Shown here in pieces: positions 34,936 to 48,235 of a stretch of 64,000 bases of DNA. How positions within the stretch are numbered: the stretch's first letter is position 1; each line of letters begins with the position of its first letter. The stretch lies in contig VZRR01007714.1 in the NCBI GenBank assembly GCA_013398015.1, positions 6,540 through 70,539 of the forward strand, read 5' to 3'. The notes beneath the pieces are model-generated. The model worked only from the letters and a program-made list of their open reading frames with translations, searched no databases and was not told the DNA's origin. This DNA is from Oreocharis arfaki. Lineage: Eukaryota > Chordata > Aves > Passeriformes > Paramythiidae. The translations under genes and the position numbers were made by a program.

Positions 34936-37900
34936 GTATACCTATTCATTATAAATAGTTATTACATTTTTCTCTCTCTCATTATTAGGAAGGGAAAAGC
35001 TTTCTGTACTATACCTCCCTATACTGTGTGGGGAGGCATAAGGACTCGAAGCAGTTTGCTCAAAGCCTATTTCCTACCATTTAACTAAAAATAAGTATCA
35101 TTGCTCCATCTGTGTCTGTCTCTACCGATAATTACAGTGTTCACTGTGTCATCTGTATTACAGCATCCATGAAGATAAGGACCCCAACAATTCAGTGTCT
35201 GACAGCCACTCTCTTTTTGCCAAATTGGCAAGATGACTTGAGTATTTTCTTGTCAGCATCAGTCACCTCAAATCTGCATACTCAAGTATTACACATCTTG
35301 CAAATAACTGCTACTTTGCTGTATGGTGAATAATTCATATTAGGTACATACAGTTCTTTAACCAAGTAATTTATAAAATCCTTCTAACACAGGAAAATTT
35401 TCAAAAATTAAAAAAATTCATTGATTTTTAATAGCTTTAGTAGCAGGATTTTAAAAGAAATACCAGTATTTTTAAATTGATAACAGAATTAATTAAACAG
35501 CAAATAAAGAAGCTGCTAGGTTTTTTTACTTTGACTACAATATTTTTCACAATTAATTTCCAATAGAGATTTTGGCTCAGTGAATGAGTACTCACAGTTT
35601 GATAACTCCATTTGACAACTTCTATCATGCAAAATGTATCAAAACAGTTTTGTTACAAGAAAAAACACGTTTTTTAAAATTTTTTCTTTCCACATTCTCA
35701 GGATAAATACAAAATAGAGATTTTAAGAAATGCAGCACAGACTAAGGATGAAGTAGTATGATACCAGATCAGATGTGTTACAACAGTGAAGGGTCACGAG
35801 GCTCCTCAGCTCTTCTGCCAAAGTGCCTAATTCAAATTCTAGTGCTCGACTAAGTCAGAGTTTATTATTCCATTCATATTTCTATGGATATTACAGACCC
35901 TTGTACATGATAATTTGATTTCAAAGCTACCCACTAAGCTGAAGGAGGAAATGTCCATGTGACCTGATGGTGTTGCAGCTTGTGGCTGCAAGAAAGGACT
36001 TCAGCAAACAACTAAAGATACGTGTACTTAACATTTCCTAAAGCCATTTTGCCATCAGTAGTTTTTAGCAATTAATTCATAACAATGGGAATAGATTTTT
36101 TAAAATTACATTCCTTACCACTGGTAAAACAACCAAAAAATACAGTTTGGCTGCTTGTTCTCATCAATACATCAGTTCCTTTTGCATACATAAAACTGTC
36201 ACCAGAAAGAAAAAATAGAGGCTTGAAGGTCAAAGACTATAGGGAAGCCCAAAGGAAATATAATTTCAAATTTCTACTCATGCTTATAGGGACATAAAGA
36301 ATTACAGTCTGAACAATATTCTCTTTTTATTTCATTATGAAATCGTGCAAACATTCCACCCTTGCAGCTCAATTGCTTTTAGAAAACAACAAATTCAATG
36401 ACAATTTATGATCTCTAGTTCTGGATTTAGCAACTAATTCTTGAAAATATTTTTTCATGCAAAAAAGAAAAAAAAAACCAAAATAAAACAAAACAAAACC
36501 CCCCAAAACATAGGTGTGCTGCTAGAGACCTTTAAAAAGGCTTCTTTCTGCACACATCTTGAATGTCATTGGATTATTTTAATGGTTTTTAGAGTGTTCA
36601 ATATATTTCACAGCTACTATATTTCACTAATAGCAGGATCCAAGAGAAAAAGCCAAGAAACGAACCAATGATAACCTTTCTTTTTCTTCAGCTAGGCTAC
36701 ATACTCTGAATTCACCCCCAAACATCCAAAATGTTAACTTTTGCAAGCTCTGGGTGATACAGTCTGGGAAAAAAGCATAAAAAAACCCCTATGCTTTAGG
36801 AACCTGAGCAGAACCAGAAAGTTCAAGCAGCTCCTGTGGTCATCAAAAGCACCTCCACTGTAGATGTAAGAACTTAAGGATTTTGCCACGAATATAAACA
36901 AAAGCTGCATTGGCACCTGCAATTTCCCATGGGCAGGAGAAGTTTCTCTTCTGAGTAGAAAGATAATAAAATTCTCTTACATTTTCTAGTTACTGGTCTG
37001 TCCCCTATAAATCAGGTGGGAAAAAAACATTGCACATATATTCTATATAGTCATGGTACAAATATAACATAGGACAGGAAAAAGCCCTCAGATCTGTCTC
37101 AACATTAGGGAATTTACCAAAAATAATCTAGAGGAGAGCAGAAATTGATATTGCTCTACCATGTAAACACACACCACCTACAAGGTCTTTGTAAAAACCA
37201 TCTTATTTTGCATAATGACTTCCTTTTCTGGAAGTATTTGTGCAAAAGACAACGCAAAGACCTTGGATTAATTAAAAAATTAGGTGGTATTGTGTGTTCC
37301 GCCCATTTTGAAAGCTGCGCTGCTCAGATGAAGAATCTGTTACTAGAATGCTTTATAGCTCTGCTGACAGAAATGAGTTAAGACTAAAATTTCACATATA
37401 AAGCTCACAATGACATTTTTCCTATGCTAAAATTTAATTCAAGAGGCATTTTCTGCATTTTAATAAAATGTGTCACTGATTTCAGTATTTCTTACGATTC
37501 TCCATGGAAAATGGTGAGTTTTATTTACATCCACTGAAGTTCTCTTGCTGATGCTTTAAGATATATTTTGATTTTGAGTGCCATTTTCAAATTATCTGCC
37601 AATCTCTACTCCCAGTACTTACTCTTGCTATGATTCTTTTCTTTTTACCGTATGTTCACTATTACTCAATTGTTAAAGGTACTTTGAAAGGTATTCTATG
37701 ACTGAGCATCTAATTCAGGAAAGAATTATGTGTTCATATGTTCCCTGATCATTTTCTCAGGGAAAGAACAGATCATTGATTGGATTGCTTTCCACACTGA
37801 ATGCACATTATATGGCTCAGGTTAGCCTTAGATTTCATAACTGGCTTTGTACAAAGTATTCGTATACAGAAGGTTTATTAGATTAACTAACCTCTTTTCC

Positions 37901-38248
37901 TGCTAGGGAAAACCTTTAACATCACTTTCTGACTTTCAGATACGAGCCAGGAATTGGGTGTGACAAAACAAGATTAACACTCAGGTATTTACCCAAAACC
38001 CCAGAACCCAGGATGCACTTCACTGCTTGAGACAGAAAGAAAGGTTATTCTTCTGTCTTCATTTTCTCCATTCAGGAATGGTGGAAATATGAGAATTATA
38101 TACTTAGCACAGAGCTAAAATAATACTATAAACACAACAATTTAAAAAGTCATACTTTAATTACTGACATGTTAATCACTGAGCCATGTCAGCTTTAGCA
38201 TCCTCAGCATCTCAATAATGCAAAATTTATCACACTTGGAAAAGAAGC

Positions 38249-38282
38249 GGGGGAGAGGGGAAAAGGAGAAAGAGGGAAAAAA
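38249..38282 (+). repeat. Uninterrupted purine tract
   Basis: Thirty-four consecutive A/G bases start with GGGGGAGAGGGG. Long purine runs of this kind can adopt triplex structure, but nothing here shows that it does. It lies 14 bp before the AAT microsatellite. Confidence 0.9.
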
Positions 38283-38296
38283 CCTAACATCTGTAT

Positions 38297-38322
38297 AATT
38301 ATTATTAATAATAATAATAATC
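38297..38322 (+). repeat. AAT/ATT microsatellite
   Basis: A short run of ATT triplets switches to AAT triplets (TTATTATTAATAATAATAAT), making a partly self-complementary simple repeat. Confidence 0.9.
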
Positions 38323-41300
38323 CCCCTTTTACTTGACGTAAGATCTCATATACAATATTCTACCAATTTCTTCTTATCCTTGGACAGTTCTTTCTACCAT
38401 TGCAGTTTACCTCCAACCGATACAAATAATTTTACTCCTTCAGATAAATTGTGCCAAAGCAACTTTTTGACAAGTTCTCTGTAGAGCTGTAAATAATTGA
38501 TACATTGGTTCATAGGGATGGAAATAAGCAAATTTCATGTCAATGTTAAGATAAACAAGACTGTTCAAAGTAATTGCACAGATTTTTTGACTACAGTTTA
38601 GTGCTGTTCATGTAGAAAACACGCCTTGTGTTATACAAGACATCACAGAAAATGACCATTATGGTCTCTTCTTAAAATCTCCAGCTTTAAGAACAGTTCA
38701 CTGAAGATGTTTAGCTGTGCAGCCATAAAAAACAGCTAAAATTTCAAATATGAGACTTGCCTGAAGAAGTCAGCCAGGCTTGACTGCTAGCAATGTATTC
38801 TGTACATTTAAATGTATCCCATTTAAAGGCAGGGAAAGGATCAGCTGATATCCCAATTACCTGATCCTGTCCAAGCTTAACATGCTTTAGAGCTACGTAA
38901 GGTTTTTTTATCCCAGTCTTCCTGTGGTCTGAATGATTTTTTTATGTCACCATGCAGAAGTCCTCTCTCTGAATCCTCATTCAGCCGTAGCTCTAGGAGG
39001 AGACTAAGTCTGGGTAGTCTTTAATTGTACACATGGAATATCTTGCCCATGATAAAGAAATGGATTCTAGTTTTGGTGTTCTTGAAAAGTTACCACTCAA
39101 CATAACCCCAAGAACACTGTAAGTATTGCAGAGCAGGTTAAGCTGCAAAGTGAGATTCTACTTTATAGCCCTCACAATTATTTTGTTTGCCATTCAACCT
39201 AAGGTAGTGCACAAAAGCAGTACTAGGTTAGACCTAGTATGTATGAAAAGCAAATCAAGGGTATTACAGTCTACAGAAAGGAAGCAGTTCTCGCAAACAG
39301 AAACAGATGAAGTAAAGTGTTAAATAATTCATATGGTTGAGCACTTTGCAAAAAGTGCTCACTGTGAATTGCATATGGATATCTGGTTTTATGACTGGAA
39401 AACCGATCTTGAAACTCCAGAAAAAAAATTCATGTCATTTAATTTTAAATTCAAAGCAATACTGAAAAGAATTGTATGAAGATCAACAAATAACTACAAT
39501 TATTGTGGAAAATTATGAATAAAACATTAAATTGCAGGCTTTAAGCCCCTGGCCACTTTGTACCATTAAATACATTTCTATTTTTATATCTCAACTCTCT
39601 CTGAAAAAAAATAAGAAAATGAAGAACTTAAAAAGAAAATTATGGCTCTTTTACTTTCAGTAAGAGAAGCTTGAACACTTTCTTTGTTATGAATAAAAAT
39701 CACATTGAAATGAAAGTCAGCTTCCAATATAATATTATTTAAGTAGAAAAGAGCAGGAATTTGTTCAACAAGAAAGAAATTGGAGAGCAGAATACTTCCA
39801 ATATTGTATGTACATTTGCAGGTACAATACATACATTCTGATGCACCAACTGTTCTGAAATTGGCATTGTATAGAAAAAAGTACACCTCAAGAAGATAAA
39901 AGTTATTTCTAGAGATTTAACAGAAGCAGCAATTACAACCATTACTTTCTCTTCCTGCCAGGAGCTCATGGTCCCTTGAAAATTTAGTATGAAGGTCTAT
40001 CTGATTTCTAGATTAATTAGATGAGAAAACTCTATGATGCTTTGATGCATTCTATTTTACAGCTGCGGAGTAGACCAAATAAATGAAATGTGTTTTCCAT
40101 AAGCTTATATACTGTACAGGATCTAAAATAGATGGTAACTGAATTTTGTGTATTTGGGGCATAAACCTTTTTTTGGTACCATTTTATGCCATTTCATTAT
40201 GTAACAACTACTGTTTCAATGAGTATGATGTCAGTGAAGGACTTCTGTTATAATGGTACCCTGCTGTAAAATGCATTACTCACAGAACTATTTCTGCTTC
40301 ATAATGTAAACAATGTTTCATTTCTTTGCAATGGTCCTGTTTGAACATTTATACTTATCACTATCGTTACAGTGCAGCGTTTCCACTTTCTGATTCTTGT
40401 TAAAAGCTGATAACTTTTTTCTTTGTTTTAAATCTCTGAACTCGATTGTTTTGAACTTACCAAGTGGCCATTTCCCTCCATATGCCCTTTTTCAAACACT
40501 TATTTTGCAAGTATTTAGTATGAATCACTGCAAGCTTCTGTCAAGTGCTCTACCTGCTAACATCCAAGCCAACCTTGGCCAACACTGGTTAAACACTTCT
40601 AAAACCAACTAGGCTGCACATGCTCCACTACAAACACTGCTGCTCAGGGCTCTTCCTCCAAGGCAGAGAGACAAGATAAAATAATTGTGCACTTCATTTT
40701 TAAATATAAAAGAAGTTCTATAGGTGAATTAGCCATGTATTCAAAATCAAGTACAAGGAAGATAAGTCTACCACGTACACACCATATTATTATATTTATT
40801 ATTAATTATTGCAAGTTCTAGATATGTGATTAAATTTTCAGCTACTTGAGACCTTCTCTCCTAAACCCAATCTATTTCATCATTTTAGCAAGCTCTGTCC
40901 TGATGCAAGACATTGAAGTCTCCTCACCCTCTTAACCCATTCCACAACATTCATAAACCCTTATCTGATTTATTGTCCAAATTTATTACTGACCAATCAA
41001 TACAAAAAGATAACGCATCAAGGGCTAATTCCATATCTGCCAAAGCTAGTGACGGACCCCTACACAGAATCCAGGAGGCTCCTAACTTACAAAGGAGGCT
41101 ACAGGTTTTGTTTCACAAATGAGACACTCTTCTACATTTATTTACTGATAGAAAGTTGACTGCATTGTTACTCAACCAAAACCACTGATGGCATAAATAC
41201 AAAAATAACCATAATTTCAAAGGCCTGTTACTTGCTGTTTACTTGTAACTTGTGAGGATCTTCAGAACAAGCTGGAACTGTTTTAAGATCAGCCCTCGAA

Positions 41301-44300
41301 ACAGAAAATGGGTATTAAAAATGTTGGACAAGATGATCATTGAACATCTCCTCACTTCATGCTTTACATGCATTCTCAACATCCAATGACTAAAGTAATA
41401 CTGAAAAAGCTGCAAAAAAGCCATTTTTCAAAGAGAGCAGGAAAGATCCAGAACATGGGCAAACCCTAGAACTGCCCTGGATTAATGAAAAGTCTGTCAA
41501 GTTTACTTTTTTGCCCCACATGGTGGCCAAAAGATGACTGAGAAAGAATGGAGAGAAAGAATAAAACAGTCTTTAAAGGTACTTTAAAAAAAAAAATCTC
41601 AAAAAGAACTGAATTTATTTAATTAAAGCTTTATTCAACTGCTTAGCTACAGTTTGAAATAATTTTCTGAGTCACATGTGGGTAAAAATTTAACACTGGA
41701 AGCTGAGGACAATCTCTAGCCAGCATTAAAGCTTAGGCTGGAGCTTTAGACAGAACTTTTGTTTTGTGCAACAACCAGTAACAGCTAAAAAAATACAAAA
41801 TAAAGAGAGAAAACCAGTAAATTTTGTTAGCTGTTTTTTTTAATTGCACCTTCATGTAGGGAACTAATATTCCATTGGTGTGACTAAAGTCCAGATAATA
41901 AAACACCTGGTAGAACTGTGTCATAATAGAGAAGTGCTTCTAAAGGCACATAAGTGATAGGTTTATCACTGAGTCAATGCCACACACTGGATAGTGCTAA
42001 AAGAAAAGTATTGTCTACTTTAAGATATCATAAAGCTTTAAGAACTGATCTTAAAATGCAAGAGGAGCAACAGATATGATCCATGTTATGCTGAACCTGT
42101 TTCTGCATAACTGACATTTAAAAAATTCACAGTAATTTAATTATTTTACTATATAATGCCAAAAGCAATTATATTTCTACTGCTACGTATTTTATGAGAA
42201 TAAAATAGAAAATACTTAATGAATTTAATGAATCCTTGCAGAGAAAAGTTAAGGTTACTAAGACAACACCATAGCAGAAACAAATCCAGTATTTTTAATA
42301 GTTACTGACTGAGGGTGACGAAAATCGTTTGTGTCAGGGTATCTGTAACGCACTGTAGGGAAGAACAGTGACACTAGAGAAATGATCACTATTTTGGAAT
42401 GCACGTGCACATTTACTCCATGAAAAAAATGGCTAAAAAGCAGTATTTGGGCTTTAATAAGGGGCACCATGAAGCAGGAAATTCGGAATGAATTCTCCAC
42501 AGACAAAATCACTGCAGTCTGCTGTGTGCTTATAAAAGCGTTCCAACCAGAAAGTGTCAAAATTTCTGATGAACCTCTGATGAACCAAGAGGCAAGCGCC
42601 TCTTGTCCTTGCTTTCAAACTGCACGTTTACGTCCTGATTCCTTAAAAAAAAAATTGATTGAAGAACTACTTTGTGATGATTACTGTTACAGAGAGAGGA
42701 AAAAAAAGATGAAAAAGCAAAAAGGGAGATGACATGCAGGAGCTGATTCACAGACATATCATGTTCAGTGTTTCTTGTTCACTATAGTTCCCCCGGCAGC
42801 AGAAATACTTTGTATACCAACTTTTGATTAGCATGAGTAGAAATGCATTAATTCCCAGAGGGCTGTTAGACATTCAAGGAGAGCAGATGACTGATCATAT
42901 AAACAGCAGCAGACAATATATTAATAAATCAACAGATCTCCAAGTATTTCCAAGAGTCTCAAGTGACACTTGGCAAGTGACATAGTATCTAACTTCACAA
43001 TTCACATTACTGATGTTTTTGAACTGCTAAAAGGAAGCAATAGCTCACTCATATTGATAGTATTTTCTACTTTAGTAGGCTCTAAGAGCACCTCTACTGT
43101 AGCCAACTCAAGTCACCTTTAATCTCAGACACACCTCAGCTGTCCAAGACCATTCCCACCAAATCTTGTAATAATACCTTTAATTTTCACTATGATCCTT
43201 TTGATATTCAAGTAGTACCTGCCTGCCATAAATCAGCACTGGAGCTCAAAACATCCTTATATAGAATTCTAGGCTATGTGCACATTTTCTCAGATTACAT
43301 GAAGGCAATTGGCACTAACTTTACAGAACATCAGAACTGCTGGAAAAGCTGTTGCTGCTCATAAAATCATGAAATATAAAGCCTTTCCCAGACAGCTGGA
43401 GAACAGGTTTACTCAGGCCATTTATATCAGATGGCACAGGGGTCTCAAATCATGTAAAAATGATTCTTGGTAGCCACCACACAGATGGTGTCCTCCTTCT
43501 TATGGGGTCCAATAGGATAAGGAAAAGTAATACAACTTTCAGTAGCCCTCAAGTGTTCAAAAAACAGAGTGGAGAGAAGAGGGAGGAAAAAAGCCAAGCC
43601 ACAGAACAAGTGCAAGGTCTTCCTCACTCCCATTTGCACTTAGAGCCTGAGTGCCAGAAGGGGTAGGGACCAAGAAGAAAAGCTGTGGCACGGAAGTCTT
43701 TGATCTTTTCCTACCAGGAATCTAAACCGGTAGACAAAACACTTGTTCTGCTAAGTTGGAGGAACTACAGAGGCATCACATCAAACTGTCAAAATAAATC
43801 CACTATGTTTTGACACACCGCATACATTATGTCCTCTTATGTACTACCACAGAAGTATGATAAAGAAAAGCAAGCTAAACCTGAAGCCAAGCCTTATTTC
43901 TCTGGAGTGTAATGCAACATTGTCCCACTTGCCATATTCACTAGGGAGAGGAGTGAAATCTCCACAGTGACCTAGTACGGCTGTTCACTTGACACTTTTC
44001 AGGTAAACTGCTGAACTCAGGTTCAGTTCAGGTGTTTGCCACTGCCAGCCTGGAGGCTGCTCCAGAAAACAGCAGTTTCTGAGATAACTGAACTTGAAGG
44101 TCAGCTAACCAATACTATCTCAATCAATCAAAAAATTGACCCAGAAAACAAACTGGTACATTTCTCCAAAGCCAGCCATATGGATAGCCTGACAACCCCA
44201 CCCGTGAATTTGTCAGTAACTCATAAAATATTACACAGTATTAAGCAAGCTTCTGGAGCTCTGGCAATTAAGTCATGTTGGAACAGCTCCTTTCTGTACA

Positions 44301-44914
44301 TGCCTGGATTTATTTCCAAATAAGATAGCACAAATACACATAACAGACTGAAAATCTCAGTCCCTCCAGTGTGTCTGAATCCCTTTGTGTTGCTCTAACC
44401 ACCCAGAGACCAGAAAGCAACTCAATTTCCCCAGCCAAGAACTTCCCTGTGTTGGCAGGACTGGTACAGAGTCCCTCTGGCAGACACAAAGCTGGTTTTA
44501 GTACTCCAGCTTCCAGCCTCAGTACAGGAAGCACAAGGGGCACTGCTGGACTTTCTGTCTTCTCTGTTGGCAGGCAGCTATTTAGAGGACAGTCAGAAGA
44601 CTTCAGAATATCTCCAAAACTGCTCTAAACTACAGCGAGTTGGCACAAATCTAGTCTGGGAATCAAATGGGACTGCAAAGCTCCAATACTCTTTTGTTTT
44701 GCTCAGTCTTGACCCATTACTTACCAGGTATTCTACTTTTTGCTCACTCACTTTTCCTGCTGCAGTTTCCAAGATCTTCCAAGCCCTTTGAATATGAAAA
44801 TTTGACATTGGAATTAATAAAGGAGATCTTAATTACTGTGAATTCTCAAGTTATCTTCTTTCAAAGGACAAATATTAATAAGGAAAAGAGATTAGGTGCC
44901 CCCCTAAATCATCA

Positions 44915-44937
44915 CATTTGAGCTTTAAGCTCAAATG
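44915..44937. repeat. Hairpin: 11-bp arms, 1-nt loop
   Basis: CATTTGAGCTT, a single T, then AAGCTCAAATG form a perfect inverted repeat. The loop is too short for an RNA precursor of the usual type. It could be a palindromic binding site or chance. Confidence 0.9.
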
Positions 44938-46213
44938 AACCAGGCAGACTTAGAGAATACTCTCTGTAGCTAGTTTTAATAACCTCTACGTGTTTTCTCA
45001 GATTCTGTCTCTACGTACTGAACCATTCCCTTTCTTTCTGCTGGAACACTGCTTGGCTCACGGACTGGCAGTTATTTTTAATGATTATGGGATGCACTTC
45101 ATCCTTCAAATAGATGCTTACCTTTATTTTTAATACCTTAACAGTTACACTGCTTTCTAACTTGCAATTTTTATTGTGTGCAATATGAGTCTTTTGCACC
45201 AAGCTTCTTTTTCCTCAATGCTTTCAATTTTCCTAAAAAGCTGTTTGTAAAATGCCATGCAAATTAAGAGAGACTGAGAAATTTCTGTGGGTGGAGAACA
45301 TGTTAAAATAATATATTCATCCCTATGTCAATGTGGGAATAACAACTGTGCTTTGCCATTAGTCATGGATTGGAACCGCACCTATCAGCCACTCACATTA
45401 TGCACAAACGTTTTCCCCCTCAGTATCAGAGTATTGCAGAAATATCAACTGGTTAACTGAGGGGCGGCTGCTCTCAAAGGGCAGTGAGCTGCACCAAGCA
45501 CAGCAATAAGGCTGGCACCAGCCACTGCACCCATGGGAACCTCCATGGACAGGGCCAGAGCTGACAGCAGGATCAGGCACAGCCCAAATCACCCAGCACA
45601 TCTGAAGTGATTAGGCTGGTTCCCTTCCAGGAAAATAGTTCTGCTCTGAATCTACCCTAGATGATCTAACAGTGGGATTATCTGCTTATGAAACAACAAG
45701 GAATGCATTTCCCCTTCTGCTGAGAATAAAATAGAACTACTTTACTGTAGAGGGGAGCCTGGCCACTGTAACACATGCTGCCAACACGCACAGAACAAAA
45801 CACTGCTATCACATTGAGGGCACTGCTACCATTGCAGAGAAAATGCAGTTCCTACAATGGTTTAAAATCCAAGTATGAAGCACAGGAAGACCTGGGCTAC
45901 CACTGTCATGTGATTCTGGCTTCCTATCTCTGAAGCCGGCCTCAAAATCCTTTCTTTTCAATAAAAATCCTAAATTTGTAAGAGACAGATTTTTCAAAAT
46001 CTATGTAGATAGTTACTATCCAGAAAAAAATTAGTGGATGTGATGCCTAAAGATTTTTAGCTTTTTAGATATTTTTCATATATTTGTAACTTTGTAGACT
46101 GTTAATACATAGTTATAACTTCTAGTACTTCTCCTGCCCCCTCTCCCACAGTTTAACAAACCCTTAGTAACATATCCTTGAAATTATGTGTAGTCTTGCC
46201 TCTAGTCTAGCAA

Positions 46214-46304
46214 CGACACTTTGTTTTGCACCACTCATCGTAGACACAATAAAGTGTCGGGCTAAAATATTGGGGCGAGGGGGCAGGGGCAGGCTCTAAT
46301 GGGG
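46214..46304 (+). repeat. 9-bp inverted repeat followed by G-run cluster
   Basis: CGACACTTT at 46214-46222 pairs exactly with AAAGTGTCG at 46251-46259 across a 28-bp loop. Just downstream, at 46272-46304, there are four G runs of four or five (GGGG, GGGGG, GGGG, GGGG) separated by 3, 2 and 11 bases, which could form a G-quadruplex with one long loop. No associated gene is visible. Confidence 0.75.
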
Positions 46305-48035
46305 CAGAACCCTTGAGGAAATTGCCTAACCAACTGCTCTTCTAATTGGAAAATATTTGATAGATAGATAAATCAAATAACCTTACAAAAATTATAGAAA
46401 AACTGTATCACGTGTGCATATTGCCATATTGTGTACCTTGAAAGCTTTCAATTAAAGACTTGCTTTTATATTATCATTTTAACACTGTTCGGAAAGGTTT
46501 TGTGTTTTAGTGCAGGCAATAGACGGAAAAGCCAAAGTCCAAGATCGCATCCTGAAACCCTTCTGAGAGGGTTACATTAAATAGGGCTAATATAAACAAA
46601 ATCAGGTTTTTGTTTGCTAACATGAAAGACAATTAGAAAGTATAAAGGGCATAGAAGAGACAGTATTTGAAATACCTACCCATGCAGCATTCTTAGTATA
46701 CATTCTTAGTATGATCTGATATCAAAGGACAGCAACAAAAGAAAAAAGATCCTATAAGACATTACCAATGCTATCTAATCATACTGAGTCATACTAGACT
46801 GGCAAATCCATTAGAAATATTTAATAAGGAAAGATAAAATTAGTTTCTTCTATACTTAATTCCATACACACACTTAAAGCTGCCCTAAGCCCTTCATGAA
46901 ACTTAATGTCATCTTCTAGCCCTTTCCTATTTCATTGACTAAAAATTGGAGCTCTTAAATTTGGAAATCTGTATTAATGATACATTAAGACTGCAGAGTT
47001 ATAAGAAATATATCAGAACTACTTATTTCTCAAACATACACCAATGACCTTGACATGACATTAGTTTTTGCTGTGTGATACAATTCTACCTTCATAAATG
47101 TAATAACACTACTGTCCCAAGAATCATACACTTCGAATTTTCTGGCTTTCAAAGGCAATCTGAGTCCTTACCAGTGCACTGATACAGACTTTGGACTCCA
47201 TTAATTTTCATCTCCTTCAGACCAGAATGAAGGAAATGTTGTTAGCTACATTCGAAGAGCTGACGATAGACTGAGAGAACACTTTTCCTTTTACACGGTT
47301 TCTGTTTTTAAAGGACAGTTAAAATACATTCAGAGTAAACTCAGGAGAGTCTTTCCTACAGAAGCAGAGACTGGAGAAGAACTACTCAACCTGGTATCAG
47401 CAAAAGTAAAATGCAACTAGAGCTGGACAGGAGGATTTTAAGCTGAGCATGGAGGTAGATAGGAACATCTGAAAAGTGAAAAGACTACACAACAACTAAA
47501 TCAATTGACACACAGTATTTTCCCTAGGCAATGAGTATCACAGGTAAAAGTCTGAACTGCAAGAGGAGCAAAACCTGTCTGCAGAAGTCATGACTCCTAG
47601 AATGCTGACAGGAAAATTCTGCTAGAGGCATTTCTGTAATTTATTGTTTGTTTTGCCTTGGGGGGAAGTTGGGAGACAAAACAACAAAGGCATATTTTAT
47701 CACTGTACTGAAAATGCATTCAGTTTCCTAAACAGGCATGTACTTTAGCTCTACCCTTCTTTTGTGTTCACAAGAAAGCTAGTGTATGAGAGAAATCATG
47801 GACTTTCACAGCAATGACAGCTGCCTGTCTCTTAACTCAATAATTGACTTTCTCTTCTAGGTCTCTATTCTCCATATTTAAAGCTCCTTTTATCCTTTTC
47901 ACTGGTTTGTTTGATTTTGGGGGTTTTTTTGGTTTTTTTTTACCTTTAATTTTCTTTTTTTCTCCTTGTTAAAGTGTATTTTCCTAAATTACTGACATTT
48001 CATTTTTCCACACAAGATGATTCAACATCACTTTC

Positions 48036-48235
48036 TCATAGACTCATAGAGTCATTAAGGTTGGAAAACACCCCCAAGATCACAGAATCACAGAATATTC
48101 TGAGCTGGAAGGGACGCACAAGGATCATCGAGTCCAACACTTAAGTGAATGGCCCATACAGGGATCGAACCCACCTCAGTGTTTTTAGCTACAGGCTCGA
48201 AGATCATCAAGTCCAAATTTGTAGTCACCACACTA
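48036..48235 (-). mobile_element. CR1 3' end interrupted by a SINE
   Basis: An older CR1 tail on the minus strand. The plus-sense text TCATAGACTCATAGAGTC then ATTAAGGTTGGAAAAC runs to AAGATCA at 48082, and CR1 text resumes after the insert at 48207 (TCAAGTCCAAA). Removing 48083-48206 restores a normal CR1 3' end. The right limit is approximate because the CR1 match fades near 48235. Confidence 0.82.
48083..48199 (-). mobile_element. tRNA-Ile-derived SINE with CR1-like tail, 5'-truncated
   Basis: Read on the minus strand from 48199, the element begins inside a tRNA-Ile-like head: GAGCCTGTAGCTAAAAACAC, then GAGGTGGGTTCGATCC (B box at 48171-48162), then CTGTATGGGCCA. This follows the 3' two-thirds of tRNA-Ile, whose GCTAATAACGCCAAGG and GGTTCGATCC are well known. 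The A-box half is missing. After a short linker it continues into a CR1-type tail (GTTGGACTCGATGATCCTTG and on), which lets CR1 machinery mobilise it. It is flanked by AAGATCA at 48076-48082 and 48200-48206. The architecture matches the passerine TguSINE1 type. It is not a functional tRNA gene. Confidence 0.78.

Larger units (their letters stand above)
34936..48035. other. Unique AT-rich non-coding DNA
   Basis: No gene or sizeable transposon was recognised over 13 kb. Minor features are an A-rich tract at 36459-36506, a purine tract and (AAT)n near 38.3 kb, a hairpin at 44915, a GC-richer patch of unknown nature at about 45455-45600, an inverted repeat plus G-run cluster at 46214-46304, a 13-bp tandem duplication at 46688-46713, and a T/G tract at 47915-47941. 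Confidence 0.6.

Noticed and set aside
45398..45601. GC-richer patch with a 67-codon minus frame as an exon
   Set aside because: No family match and no convincing splice sites; left as unidentified sequence.
48150..48199. tRNA-Ile gene
   Set aside because: Only the 3' part with the B box is present; the 5' half and acceptor pairing are missing and a CR1 tail is attached, so it is a SINE.
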